From CAUYXS01 sp965248495 (GTDB lineage: Bacteria > Chloroflexota > Dehalococcoidia > Lucifugimonadales > Australimonadaceae), in contig CBDFJL010000003.1 of NCBI GenBank assembly GCA_965248495.1, forward strand, positions 1,054,001 through 1,118,000: a stretch of DNA of 64,000 bases, given 5' to 3'. Position 1 is the first letter of the stretch. The number at the start of each line of letters is the position of its first letter. A program made the translations under genes and the position numbers. Below are positions 44,450-53,047 of this stretch, in pieces. The notes beneath the pieces are model-generated. The model did no database searches, was not told the DNA's origin, and saw only the letters and a program-made list of their open reading frames with translations.

Positions 44450-45367
44450 ATGACGACCGACCTACTGTCCATCGACGACCTCGACGACGACGAGGTGGCA
44501 CACCTGGTGCGGCTCGCACAAGGCTATCGGTCGCGGTCGGTCGCCGACCGCCCCCTTGAAGGCCAGAGCGTCGCGCTGATTTTCGAGAAGCCCTCGCTTC
44601 GTACGTACCTGAGCTTCGATATCGGGGTACACGAGCTCGGTGGCCACGGTGTCTACCTGAGCGGGGAAGCCGTCGGACTGAACTCGCGCGAGCCTGCTGA
44701 GGACATCGCCCGCGTCATCGAGCGCTGGTGCACCATTATCGTCGCGAGGGTCCACGCCCACGACACCCTCAGGCAGATGGCGGACGCTGCGTCCATACCG
44801 GTGGTGAACGCCCTCTCCGACGAAGAGCACCCGTGCCAGGCGATGGCGGACCTAACGACCATCGAGCAACGGCTGGGGAGGCTCGACGGCGTGATCGTCG
44901 CCTACATCGGGGATGCCAATAACGTGGCGCGTAGCCTCGCCCTGGCCTGCGCGGCCGTAGGCGCGCGCTTCCGCATCGCCTCCCCCGAAGGGTATGGGCT
45001 CTCCCATGACTGGGTCGACAGAATCAACGCTCGCTACGCGGGTAAGGGCGCGACCGTGGCTTGCTTCGTCGACCCCGCGGAGGCCGTGTTGGACGCTGAC
45101 GTCGTCTACACCGACGTCTGGACCAGCATGGGGGACGAGCACCAAGCAGCCGCCCGGCGGAAGGCGTTCGAGGGTTATCAGGTGGACGAGGCGCTGCTGA
45201 ACCGCGCCTCGCCCGGCGCGATCCTCATGCACGACATGCCCGCCCACTACGGCGAAGAGGTCCCGGAAGGTATGCTTACACACGAACGCTCGGTCGCCTT
45301 CGACCAAGCGGAGAACCGGCTGCACGCGCAGAAAGCCGTGCTGCGCTATCTGGTCAGGGGTGAGTAG
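44450..45367 (+). CDS. argF: ornithine carbamoyltransferase
   Basis: ArgF makes citrulline from ornithine and carbamoyl phosphate. The 305-residue protein has the carbamoyl-phosphate loop FEKPSLRTYLSF, HPCQAMADL, the ornithine loop DVWTSMGDE, and HDMPAHYGEEV near the C terminus, followed by QAENRLHAQKA. Differences from the common pattern are Tyr in place of Arg after SxRT, and Asp in place of Cys in HCLP. Overall similarity still points to OTCase. Its stop overlaps the der GTG start by 1 bp. Confidence 0.88.
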   Translation: MTTDLLSIDDLDDDEVAHLVRLAQGYRSRSVADRPLEGQSVALIFEKPSLRTYLSFDIGVHELGGHGVYLSGEAVGLNSREPAEDIARVIERWCTIIVARVHAHDTLRQMADAASIPVVNALSDEEHPCQAMADLTTIEQRLGRLDGVIVAYIGDANNVARSLALACAAVGARFRIASPEGYGLSHDWVDRINARYAGKGATVACFVDPAEAVLDADVVYTDVWTSMGDEHQAAARRKAFEGYQVDEALLNRASPGAILMHDMPAHYGEEVPEGMLTHERSVAFDQAENRLHAQKAVLRYLVRGE

Positions 45368-46866
45368 TGTTGGAGCAACCGACGCCCGCACCCTCGACCG
45401 CTGGTCCGGCCCCTGACGAGCCCGGCGATACCCCACAGGAGACGGCACCCACGCGTCCGTCGATACCGCTGGTTGCCATCGTCGGGCGCCCCAATGTCGG
45501 CAAGTCCAGTCTCTTCAACGCCGTCCTTAGGCGCCGGGACGCAATCGTCTCTGAGGTGTCAGGCACGACCCGAGACCGGGTCACCGGCACCGTGGACTGG
45601 ATGGACCGACGCATGCTGCTCGTCGACACGGGCGGCCTCGTCCCCGAGCCCGATACCGAGATCGAAGCACACATTGCAGCGCAGGTTGACGCGGCCCTCG
45701 CCGACGCGGATATCGTGGTGCTCGTGGTCGACGCGACGCAGGGTGTCGCCTACGCGGACCAGGCCGTGGCGGAGCATCTTCGACGGGCCGGCAAGCCTGT
45801 CGTGGTTGCGGTCAACAAGGTAGACACCCAGCGCCAGGAGCCACTGGTCCCCGAGTTCTACGAGCTGGGACTTGGTGATCCCATCCCCATCAGCGCCTAC
45901 CACCGCCACGGCATCGACGACCTGCTGGACGCGGTGAGCGCCCTACTGCCGGCGCAGGGTGAGCTCCCGGAAGCGTCATCGCAGGTCCCGCACCTTGCCA
46001 TCGTCGGCCGCCCCAACGTCGGCAAGTCGAGCCTGGCCAACGCCATCCTCGGCGAGGAGCGCTCCATCGTCAGCGAGGTGCCCGGCACGACTCGCGACGC
46101 CATCGACTCACCCTTCGAGTTCGAGGGGCTTCCCGCCGTCCTGACCGACACCGCGGGGATTCGCCGCCGGGGCGCGGTCACGCCGGGCATCGAGCGTTAC
46201 AGCGTGCTGCGTGCCGTCCGCGCCGTTGAGCGCTCGGACATCGCCATCCTCGTCCTCGACGCCACCGAGCCCGCCACCGCGCAGGACCTGCACATCGCGG
46301 GACAGGTGATGGAGTCCTTCAAAGGGGTGGTCGTGGTCGTCAACAAGGCCGACCTCGTCAAGAGCGACGAGTACGAGCTCACGGGGCGGGACGCGAGACG
46401 CGCTGTTCTGGGGCGGCTCCACTTCATGGACTACGTGCCGGTTGTCGTGACCACCGCCACCGAAGGCCTAGGGACCGATACGCTGCTGCGCGCCGCATTC
46501 GAGGTCCACGAGCAGCGCCAACGCTGGGTCGACCCCGTTCGGCTCACGCGCGTCGTCATGGACGCGGTATCGAGGCACCTTCCGCCGAAGCAGGGCCGGC
46601 GCGTGTTGAAGATCTATCGCGTCAAGCAGGAATCGGTCGGACCGCCGACCTTTGTCTTCTACTGCAACAACCCTGGGTTGATGCACTTCTCCTACGAGCG
46701 CTATCTCGAGAACGCCATTCGGGCGGAGTTCGGTTTCACCGGAACCCACCTGCGCCTTGAGTTCCGAGGCAAAGGCAAACTGCACGTCATCGGCGACCAC
46801 CGCACGGGCGGTGCCTCGGCCCGCAGACCATCTGTCCCCCGCTCCCCCGCTCGAAAGAAGACCTGA
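45367..46866 (+). CDS. der: ribosome-assembly GTPase Der (EngA)
   Basis: Der has two tandem G domains and a KH-like domain and acts in 50S assembly. The 499-residue protein shows P-loops VGRPNVGKSSLFN and VGRPNVGKSSLAN, switch motifs SGTTRDR and PGTTRDA, DTGG and DTAG, and NKVD/NKAD for guanine. The KH domain spans about 375-480. An N-terminal Pro-rich stretch of about 33 residues is extra. The start (GTG) overlaps the argF stop and the stop overlaps the plsY ATG (TGATG). Confidence 0.95.
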   Translation: MLEQPTPAPSTAGPAPDEPGDTPQETAPTRPSIPLVAIVGRPNVGKSSLFNAVLRRRDAIVSEVSGTTRDRVTGTVDWMDRRMLLVDTGGLVPEPDTEIEAHIAAQVDAALADADIVVLVVDATQGVAYADQAVAEHLRRAGKPVVVAVNKVDTQRQEPLVPEFYELGLGDPIPISAYHRHGIDDLLDAVSALLPAQGELPEASSQVPHLAIVGRPNVGKSSLANAILGEERSIVSEVPGTTRDAIDSPFEFEGLPAVLTDTAGIRRRGAVTPGIERYSVLRAVRAVERSDIAILVLDATEPATAQDLHIAGQVMESFKGVVVVVNKADLVKSDEYELTGRDARRAVLGRLHFMDYVPVVVTTATEGLGTDTLLRAAFEVHEQRQRWVDPVRLTRVVMDAVSRHLPPKQGRRVLKIYRVKQESVGPPTFVFYCNNPGLMHFSYERYLENAIRAEFGFTGTHLRLEFRGKGKLHVIGDHRTGGASARRPSVPRSPARKKT

Positions 46867-47474
46867 TGGCCGAGTATTGGTGGCTCGTGCCCGTCGCCTA
46901 CATCGTGGGTAGCGCGCCCTGGGGTCTGTTGATCGTGCGCGTGGTGCGAGGAGTCGACGTCCGTGAGTACGGTAGCGGCAAGACGGGCGTGACCAACGTC
47001 TTCCGGACGGCCGGCCGTCGCGCCGCGATCGCGGTGCTCGCGGCGGATGCCGGGAAGGGCGTGGGAGCGGTGCTCCTGGCGCGCGAGCTCACCTCTGGTG
47101 AGGGAGTGCATGCCGCCGTGGCCGCCGCGGTGGTCGTGGGGCACGTATGGCCGGTCTTCGCCGGGTTCCGAGGCGGACGCGGCATCGCCACCGGCGTCGG
47201 GTCCGCGGCGGCCCTCGACCCGTGGATACTGCTCGTCGGCCTGGGTGTGTTCCTTCCGGTCGTCGGATTGACGCGGTTCGTCTCACTTGGTTCCGTACTG
47301 AGCGTGGTCGGAGTCGTTGCCCTATTCGGGGTTAGAGCGGCGGTGGACCAGGTGCCGCTCGAGTACCTGTGGTACGCAGTGGGCACCGGGTCTCTCATCG
47401 TGCTGATGCACCGCGACAACATCCGGCGGCTGCTCGGTGGGACGGAGCACCGGCTCGGCCAGCGCGCCCTTTAG
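46866..47474 (+). CDS. plsY: glycerol-3-phosphate acyltransferase
   Basis: PlsY uses acyl-phosphate (from PlsX) to acylate glycerol-3-phosphate, the first phospholipid step. The 202-residue membrane protein has about five helices and the three family motifs in varied form: GSGKTGVTNVFRT (usually GSGN.GATN), GHVWPVFAGFRGGRGIATG, and a C-terminal MHRDNIRRLLGGTE. The ATG at 46866 overlaps the der stop, so plsY is translated with der. Confidence 0.93.
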   Translation: MAEYWWLVPVAYIVGSAPWGLLIVRVVRGVDVREYGSGKTGVTNVFRTAGRRAAIAVLAADAGKGVGAVLLARELTSGEGVHAAVAAAVVVGHVWPVFAGFRGGRGIATGVGSAAALDPWILLVGLGVFLPVVGLTRFVSLGSVLSVVGVVALFGVRAAVDQVPLEYLWYAVGTGSLIVLMHRDNIRRLLGGTEHRLGQRAL

Positions 47475-47581
47475 CGCCAGCCTCGTTTGCACGATGACCG
47501 CCTGTTGCGCCGTACGCACGTATGCTATATTCGTTCGAGGTTCACAGGAGCGCGAACCGATGGCGCGCACAAGGAATTGGC

Positions 47582-48175
47582 ATAGCTAAAGACTATCGGA
47601 TAAACGAGCGCATTCGGATCCCCGAAGTCCGAGTGGTCGATGAGGATGGCGGGCAGTTGGGCGTAATGTCCACGCGCGACGCGCTGGCCATGGCTAAGGA
47701 GCGCGAACTCGACTTGGTCGAGGTCGCTCCGAGTTCGGTGCCGCCTGTATGCCGGCTCCTGGACTACGGCAAGTTCCGCTACCTTCAGACGACGAAGGAA
47801 CGGGAGATGCGCAAGTCCACCAAGGCGAACGCGATGCGGCAGGTCCGGTTCAGACCGCGTATCGGTCAGCACGACATCGAGGCGAAGGAACGCCTGGTGA
47901 AGCGGCTGCTCGAGGAGGGCTCCAAGGTCAAAGTGACGGTGCTCTTCCGCGGGCGAGAGATCGTCCACCCGGAGCTGGCCGTGAAGCTGCTCAAAGACGT
48001 GGCGGAGGCGCTGAAGGCCGACGCCAAGGTGGAGCAGGCGCCACAGATGGAAGGCCGGATGATGAGCATTCTGCTCGCCCCGGCCAAGGCCCCGGCGGTC
48101 GCGAGAGAGAAGAGCGCCACCGAGGAGCCAGTAGCCGTAGCCGGAGCGAGTGATGCCGAAGATAAAAACACATAA
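47582..48175 (+). CDS. infC: translation initiation factor IF-3, non-canonical start
   Basis: IF-3 prevents subunit joining and proofreads start-codon choice. Family sequence starts IAKDYRINERIRIPEVRVVD and continues with LDYGKFRYLQ, the KEMR-like linker and a C-terminal domain of KVKVTVLFRGREIVHPELA, plus an Ala-rich tail of about 30 residues. The only ATG nearby is out of frame. AAGGA at 47571 sits 6 bp before an ATA codon at 47582, with an in-frame ATT at 47576. infC of many bacteria uses AUU-type starts for autoregulation, so ATA (or ATT) is taken as start. The rpmI start overlaps its end. Confidence 0.93.
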   Translation: MAKDYRINERIRIPEVRVVDEDGGQLGVMSTRDALAMAKERELDLVEVAPSSVPPVCRLLDYGKFRYLQTTKEREMRKSTKANAMRQVRFRPRIGQHDIEAKERLVKRLLEEGSKVKVTVLFRGREIVHPELAVKLLKDVAEALKADAKVEQAPQMEGRMMSILLAPAKAPAVAREKSATEEPVAVAGASDAEDKNT

Positions 48176-48356
48176 GGGAGCGGCACGCCGCTTCCGCGCA
48201 TCGGGTGGGGGCAAGCTCCTGCGCATGAAGCGCGGCAGCAGCCATCTGCGCCTCAAGAAGCCGCAGTCCGTCCGCCGTCTGTACCAGGATACACAGCCGG
48301 TGAGCCCGCACATGAGCCGCATGATCCGCAAGCTGATCCCGGCGCTGAAGAAGTAG
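48153..48356 (+). CDS. rpmI: 50S ribosomal protein L35
   Basis: This 67-residue basic protein starts MPKIKTHKGAARRF, the L35 signature, and contains GKLLRMKRGSSHL and SRMIRKLIP. The ATG at 48153 is preferred over the GTG immediately before it. It lies inside the end of infC, the classic infC-rpmI-rplT arrangement in which L20 commonly represses the operon. Confidence 0.96.
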   Translation: MPKIKTHKGAARRFRASGGGKLLRMKRGSSHLRLKKPQSVRRLYQDTQPVSPHMSRMIRKLIPALKK

Positions 48357-48366
48357 GAGAACAGAC

Positions 48367-48735
48367 GTGGCTCGGATCAAGCGGGGTGTCACCCGGCACC
48401 GGCGGCACAAGGAAGTGCTGCAGCTCACCAAAGGCCATCGCGGCACGAAGCACTCGCTCTACCGGCGAGCGCACGAGTCGCTACTCAAGGCGCTCTCCTA
48501 CTCCTACCGCCACCGCCGCGAGCGCAAGGGCGACATGCGGCGGCTCTGGATCATCCGCATCGGCGCCGCTTCCCGCGAGCACGGCCTTTCGTACAGCAGC
48601 CTGGTCCACGGTTTGAAACTGGCCAACGTCGAGGTCGACCGCAAGATGCTGGCCGACCTGGCATTTGCCGACCCGACCGTCTTCGGCGAGCTGGCTGCTG
48701 TGGCGAAGGCCCAGCTCCAGCCAGCCGCAGCGTAG
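48367..48735 (+). CDS. rplT: 50S ribosomal protein L20
   Basis: This 122-residue protein starts MARIKRGVTRHRRHKEVL, with KGHRGTKHSLYRRAHES and RRLWIIRIGAASREHGLSY, all L20 hallmarks. L20 nucleates 50S assembly and often autoregulates this operon. The GTG start follows AGGAG of the L35 tail region by 7 bp. A strong terminator follows 36 bp after the stop. Confidence 0.97.
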   Translation: MARIKRGVTRHRRHKEVLQLTKGHRGTKHSLYRRAHESLLKALSYSYRHRRERKGDMRRLWIIRIGAASREHGLSYSSLVHGLKLANVEVDRKMLADLAFADPTVFGELAAVAKAQLQPAAA

Positions 48736-48771
48736 CTCCGGCACATCCGCGACAGACGACCGATAGCGCGA

Positions 48772-48803
48772 ACAAAAGGGGCCCTCGCGAGAACCCCTTT
48801 TGT
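48772..48803. terminator. terminator after rplT (bidirectional)
   Basis: ACAAAAGGGG ... CCCCTTTTGT forms a 10 bp stem around a 12 nt loop, with A-rich and T-rich arms giving U-tracts in both directions. It also closes the reverse-strand gene at 48827. Confidence 0.85.
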
Positions 48804-48826
48804 CGTATGCCGGCGGGCGCTTTCCG

Positions 48827-49255
48827 CTATGCCACCTGCCCGACGCCGTAGTAGCGGTCCTGGGTCAGTACCCGAGCGAGCGCCCCGATTGAGATGTACC
48901 GAGGCCGGGCAGACGTCATCCACAGGTCGCTTATCGCACTGTGCAGCGCCGCGAGGCTCAGCCCATCGTTGGGCGCGACCAGCAGCAGCTTGAACACCGA
49001 CTCCAGCACTGGCGCTTGAGGCGAGAGGTATTCGGGGTCGTCGGAGCACGCCCTGCGGGCGAGGTCACGGAGCTGCTTGAAGCTCTTCGACATGATCGCG
49101 GTGTGGCCGCCGCCCTTGGTCACCGCCCCGGCGCAGAGCCGCTCGCCAATGACCGCACCGAGCGACCGTCCCTGCGCCTCAATGAACTCAGGGCGCACGG
49201 CATACATGGCCTCAGCCGCTGTCGCCGGGGTCTGTTGGGTCTGTTCGGTGGTCAT
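48827..49255 (-). CDS. unrecognised protein downstream of moeA
   Basis: This 142-residue soluble protein has no family I recognise. It is mostly helical, with MSKSFKQLRDLARRA and VFKLLLVAPNDGLSLAALHSAI-type stretches, and no motifs or membrane segment. The ATG at 49255 (MTTEQTQQ) has AGGAG about 6 bp upstream and lies 2 bp after the moeA stop, so it is translated with moeA. Whether it serves molybdenum-cofactor work is unknown. Confidence 0.6.
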   Translation of the reverse strand: MTTEQTQQTPATAAEAMYAVRPEFIEAQGRSLGAVIGERLCAGAVTKGGGHTAIMSKSFKQLRDLARRACSDDPEYLSPQAPVLESVFKLLLVAPNDGLSLAALHSAISDLWMTSARPRYISIGALARVLTQDRYYGVGQVA

Positions 49256-49257
49256 AG

Positions 49258-50571
49258 TCACTCCTGTGTACCAGCAAAGTGTGAAACGTCGAGCCAATCG
49301 AGGAGCTCGACGGCCGCGGTGGCGCCCACGGGCAGCTCCTCGACCTCCTCGGGGCAGATTGCCAGGCCGTGCGCCGCGGCCATGGAGGTGAGCAGATTGG
49401 AGCCCTGAGCGCCGGTGAGCTTGGCGTGGAGCACGCCGCCGCGTCGCTCCAGCGTCACACGCGCGAACACTCGGCGCCCGTCAAAGTTCACGATCGGGTT
49501 GTCGAGAATGGCCTCGACAGTCGGAAGCCCTTGGGGTGTCCGTCCCATCATCTTGGCCACCGCGGGCCGGGCGAACTTCGCCAACGCGACCAGCGCGCTC
49601 ACGGGGTTGCCGGGGAGTCCCAGGTGCGGCACCTCTCGTCCGTCCTCCGACCGAAGCCTCCCGAACGCGAGCGGGCGGGACGGCCGCATGCGCACCGACC
49701 AGAAATCGATGGACCCCAGCTCGGCCAGCGCGTCCTTCACCATGTCGAAGGCCCCCGCGCTAACTCCAGCCGAGGTGATGAGCATGTCCGCGTCCAGTCC
49801 CCTGCGCAGCATGGGCCGGAGCGCATCCATGTCGTCGGGCGCAATGCCCAGCAGCTTCGGTACCCCTCCCCACCGCCGGAGCGCCGCCGCCACGCCGTAG
49901 GAGTTGCTGTCGAAGAGCCGTCCGGGCTCGGGGACGTCACCGAGGCGTTGGACCTCGTCGCCCGTCGCGAGGATGGCCACTGTAGGCCGACGCACCACAC
50001 GGACCGTCGCGGACCCCAACGTCGCGACCATGCCGATGGCCGGCGGGTCGAGCACGCGCCCCCGCTCCAGCACGAGCGCGCCCTTTGCCGCGTCCTCGCC
50101 GGCGGGACGGACGTGGTCGCCGGCGGTGGCGGGACTGAGGACACCAATCTGCACGATGGGTCCCGTCGCCCGGCCGCGCTCGTCGGTGAGCTCCCAGGGC
50201 ACGATGGCGTCGGCGCCGTCCGGCACTGGTGCGCCGGTCATGATGCGTACCGCGGTCCCAGCTTCGACGGCAGTCGAGGCCAGCTGGCCAGCCTGCACGA
50301 GGCCGACCACCCGTAGGCTGACCGGCGTGGCATCCGAGGCCCGGGCCACGTCGGCGGCGCGCACCGCGTAGCCGTCCATCGCTGAGTTGGCGAGCCCGGG
50401 CACGTCGAATGGGGCGCGAATGTCCGCCGCCAGCGTCTGCCCGTCCGCACCCAGCAGTGGCGTCTCTTCCGTGTCCAGCTCGTGGACGAGCGCCAGCACG
50501 CGGTCCAGCGCCTCCTCGACGCTGAGCATGTCCGGGTTCCGCGGGTGCGCATGCCGGTGTTCAGCGACCAT
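49258..50571 (-). CDS. moeA: molybdopterin molybdenumtransferase
   Basis: MoeA inserts molybdate into adenylylated molybdopterin. The 437-residue protein shows the N-terminal SVEEALDRVLALV, SAMDGYAVRAAD, MTGAPVPDGADAIVP, then the MoaB/Mog-like domain with ATGDEV, DSNSYGVAAALRR, TSAGVSAGAFD and RMRPSRPLAFG. PGNPVSALV follows, with a C-terminal beta domain ending the protein. The ATG at 50571 overlaps the pheT stop (TGATG). MoaC and MoaA are nearby on the same strand. Confidence 0.94.
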   Translation of the reverse strand: MVAEHRHAHPRNPDMLSVEEALDRVLALVHELDTEETPLLGADGQTLAADIRAPFDVPGLANSAMDGYAVRAADVARASDATPVSLRVVGLVQAGQLASTAVEAGTAVRIMTGAPVPDGADAIVPWELTDERGRATGPIVQIGVLSPATAGDHVRPAGEDAAKGALVLERGRVLDPPAIGMVATLGSATVRVVRRPTVAILATGDEVQRLGDVPEPGRLFDSNSYGVAAALRRWGGVPKLLGIAPDDMDALRPMLRRGLDADMLITSAGVSAGAFDMVKDALAELGSIDFWSVRMRPSRPLAFGRLRSEDGREVPHLGLPGNPVSALVALAKFARPAVAKMMGRTPQGLPTVEAILDNPIVNFDGRRVFARVTLERRGGVLHAKLTGAQGSNLLTSMAAAHGLAICPEEVEELPVGATAAVELLDWLDVSHFAGTQE

Positions 50572-52970
50572 CACGAGCCTCTGAGCTCCGCGCCGGCGTC
50601 GTCCCTAAGCCGCTGCGTCAGCCTCGACACGGCCTCGTTGATCTGCTCCGCATCTAGCGTCTCCCGGTCCGATTGCAACTGGAGTCGGAAGGCCAGCGAC
50701 TTCTTGCCGGCCGGCAAGTCCGCGCCCTCGAACTGGTCGAACAACACCACACGCGTAACCAATGGCTCCGACTCGATAATGCCTTGGAGCCGCCCTGCGG
50801 GCATACCGCGGTCGACGAGCAGGGCCAGGTCGCGGTCAGCCGTCGGGAAGCGCGCAAAGGACCGGAACGAGTGGCGCGCGGTCGGGACCAGAGACGCCAG
50901 TGCACCAATATCGAGCTCAGCCAGCGCCACGGTGGGCTCCGTCAGATCGAAGCGGGCCACGGCCTGTGGGTGTAGCTCGCCGATGACCCCGACGTCGCGC
51001 CCTTCGACTAGGATCCGTGCCGAACGTCCGGGGTGTAGCAGCCGGTCGTCTGCGCGTTCGAAGGTCGCACGAACGCCAAGGTGGGCCAGCGTCTTCTCGA
51101 CGATGCCCTTGGCGTCAAAGAAGTCGAATCCTGCCGATTCCTGACTCCACAGCCCGTCCTCGCGCGAGCCCGCGAGCGCGAGCGTCGCCACCTCACGCTC
51201 GCGCGGCAGGTCGCCCTCAGTGGGCTCAAACCTCCGGCCCACTTCGAACAACCCGACACCCCGTGTTGACTGGCGCAAAGCGGTTGATAGGGTCCGGAGC
51301 ACGCTCCAGCGCAACGACGTGCGCAGGAATTGGCGTTCGACACTCAGCGGGTTGGCCACCCCCAGCGGGGCGGGCCCGACCCACGAGCCGTCGGCCTGTC
51401 CTGCGCCCGCGGGAACTAGCGTGGAGGAGATGGTCTCTTGCAAGCCGGCCCCGACCAAGAGATCCCGGACCTCCTCGCGCAGGTCCCGTTCGGGCTGCGG
51501 CATATGGTCCGGCACCCGGCCATCCAGCGGCGCGTCCGGCACCGTGTCGTAGCCCACGATCCGTGCCACCTCCTCGATGACGTCCTCCTCGATGGTCACG
51601 TCCTGGCGCCAATAGGGGGGCACCACCGTCACCGTGCCCTCGGATGGCGCGCCGACCTCGAAGCCCAGCGAGCCAAGCACCGAGGAGACCTGGTCATCGG
51701 AGAAGTCGGTCCCCATCAGGCGCACGATGTGGTCGTGGCTCAGCTCGATGGCCCCGCTGGGAGCCGGGCTGGGGTAGGCGTCCACGATGCCGTGGTCCGC
51801 GGTGCCGCCGGCGATCTCAAGGACCAGCCGGGTCGCGCGCCTCAGCGCTCGCTCGGCCAGCTCCGGGTGCAGGCCCTTCTCGAACCGCGTCGACGCCTCG
51901 CTCCTCGATCGAAGCGCGGTGGCGGTGCGGCGGGTGTTGATGCCGTCGAACGTCGCCGACTCGAGCAGGACGTCCACGGTGGCCCCGGTCATTTCGCTGT
52001 TGGCACCGCCCATGACCCCGGCCAGCCCGAGGGCCCGCTCAGGGTCGGCGATGAGCAACATCGGCGGCTGGAGCTCGTGGTCGGTGCCATCCAGCGTGAC
52101 CAGGCGCTCGCCAGCCTTCGCGGGGCGCACGACGATTGTCCCTTGCCGCACCGCGCTCAGATCGAACGCGTGGAGTGGCTGCCCCATCTCGAGCATCACG
52201 TAGTTCGTCGCGTCTACCACCGTGTTGATGGGCCGTTGGCCGGCCGCGATCAGTCTGCGTTGGAGCCACTCCGGCGATGGGCCGATGGTCACGCCGCGGA
52301 TGACCGATGCCGTGTACCGGCTGCATAGCGATGGGTCCTCGATCTCCACGCGCGTTTCGATCGGGCGATCGCCCTCGTCGTAGTCCAGCGCGGGTTCGGT
52401 GACACGCTCGCCGGTCAGCGCGGCCAGCTCCCGCGCGACTCCCAGCAACGAAAGGCAATCGCCTCGGTTCGCCGTCACCTCGACTTCGAGCGTATCGCCC
52501 CGCATGTAGTCGGCGAGCCGCTCCCCAACGGGCGCATCGGCTGGCAGCACGAGGATGCCCTCATGCTCGTCGCTGATGCCGAGCTCGCGTTCCGAGCACA
52601 CCATGCCTTCGGACACGACGCCGCGGATGGTCGCCGCCGCCAGCTGCATCGGCTCGCCGGTGTGGCCATTACGCAGCTCGGCGCCGATGCGGGCGAAGGC
52701 GATGCGCTGCCCCTCGGCGACGTTCGGCGCACCACAGACCACCGTCAGCGCTTCCGTGCCCAGATCAACGGTCGCGAGCGTCAGCCGGTCAGCGTTGGGG
52801 TGCGGTGCAACCTCGACCACACGCCCGACGACGATGCGTTCGCCCCACGCGGCGCCCGGGTTGGGCAGGGGCGTGGTCTCGACGCCGGCCATGGTCAGGC
52901 GGTGAGCGATCTCCGCTGCGGACAGATGCAGCGGGACGTACTCGGCCAGCCACGAAAGGGGGACCTTCAT
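50571..52970 (-). CDS. pheT: phenylalanyl-tRNA synthetase beta subunit
   Basis: This 799-residue PheRS beta subunit has the N-terminal EMAP-like tRNA-binding domain (VVEVAPHPNADRLTLATVDLG), B3/4 editing domain, B5 domain and the C-terminal ferredoxin-like anticodon domain (HSFRSFARFPTADRDLALLVD). It pairs with PheS, which is encoded apart on the opposite strand at 55775. pheT is embedded among molybdenum-cofactor genes, 77 bp after the RNase H-MoaC fusion. Most bacteria keep pheS and pheT adjacent. Confidence 0.96.
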   Translation of the reverse strand: MKVPLSWLAEYVPLHLSAAEIAHRLTMAGVETTPLPNPGAAWGERIVVGRVVEVAPHPNADRLTLATVDLGTEALTVVCGAPNVAEGQRIAFARIGAELRNGHTGEPMQLAAATIRGVVSEGMVCSERELGISDEHEGILVLPADAPVGERLADYMRGDTLEVEVTANRGDCLSLLGVARELAALTGERVTEPALDYDEGDRPIETRVEIEDPSLCSRYTASVIRGVTIGPSPEWLQRRLIAAGQRPINTVVDATNYVMLEMGQPLHAFDLSAVRQGTIVVRPAKAGERLVTLDGTDHELQPPMLLIADPERALGLAGVMGGANSEMTGATVDVLLESATFDGINTRRTATALRSRSEASTRFEKGLHPELAERALRRATRLVLEIAGGTADHGIVDAYPSPAPSGAIELSHDHIVRLMGTDFSDDQVSSVLGSLGFEVGAPSEGTVTVVPPYWRQDVTIEEDVIEEVARIVGYDTVPDAPLDGRVPDHMPQPERDLREEVRDLLVGAGLQETISSTLVPAGAGQADGSWVGPAPLGVANPLSVERQFLRTSLRWSVLRTLSTALRQSTRGVGLFEVGRRFEPTEGDLPREREVATLALAGSREDGLWSQESAGFDFFDAKGIVEKTLAHLGVRATFERADDRLLHPGRSARILVEGRDVGVIGELHPQAVARFDLTEPTVALAELDIGALASLVPTARHSFRSFARFPTADRDLALLVDRGMPAGRLQGIIESEPLVTRVVLFDQFEGADLPAGKKSLAFRLQLQSDRETLDAEQINEAVSRLTQRLRDDAGAELRGS

Positions 52971-53047
52971 GCGGTTCGGACGGGCTCCAAGAGGTCGGGT
53001 AGGCGGCGCTCAGTATATCGAGCGCGCCTATGGCTTGCACCGTTCCG

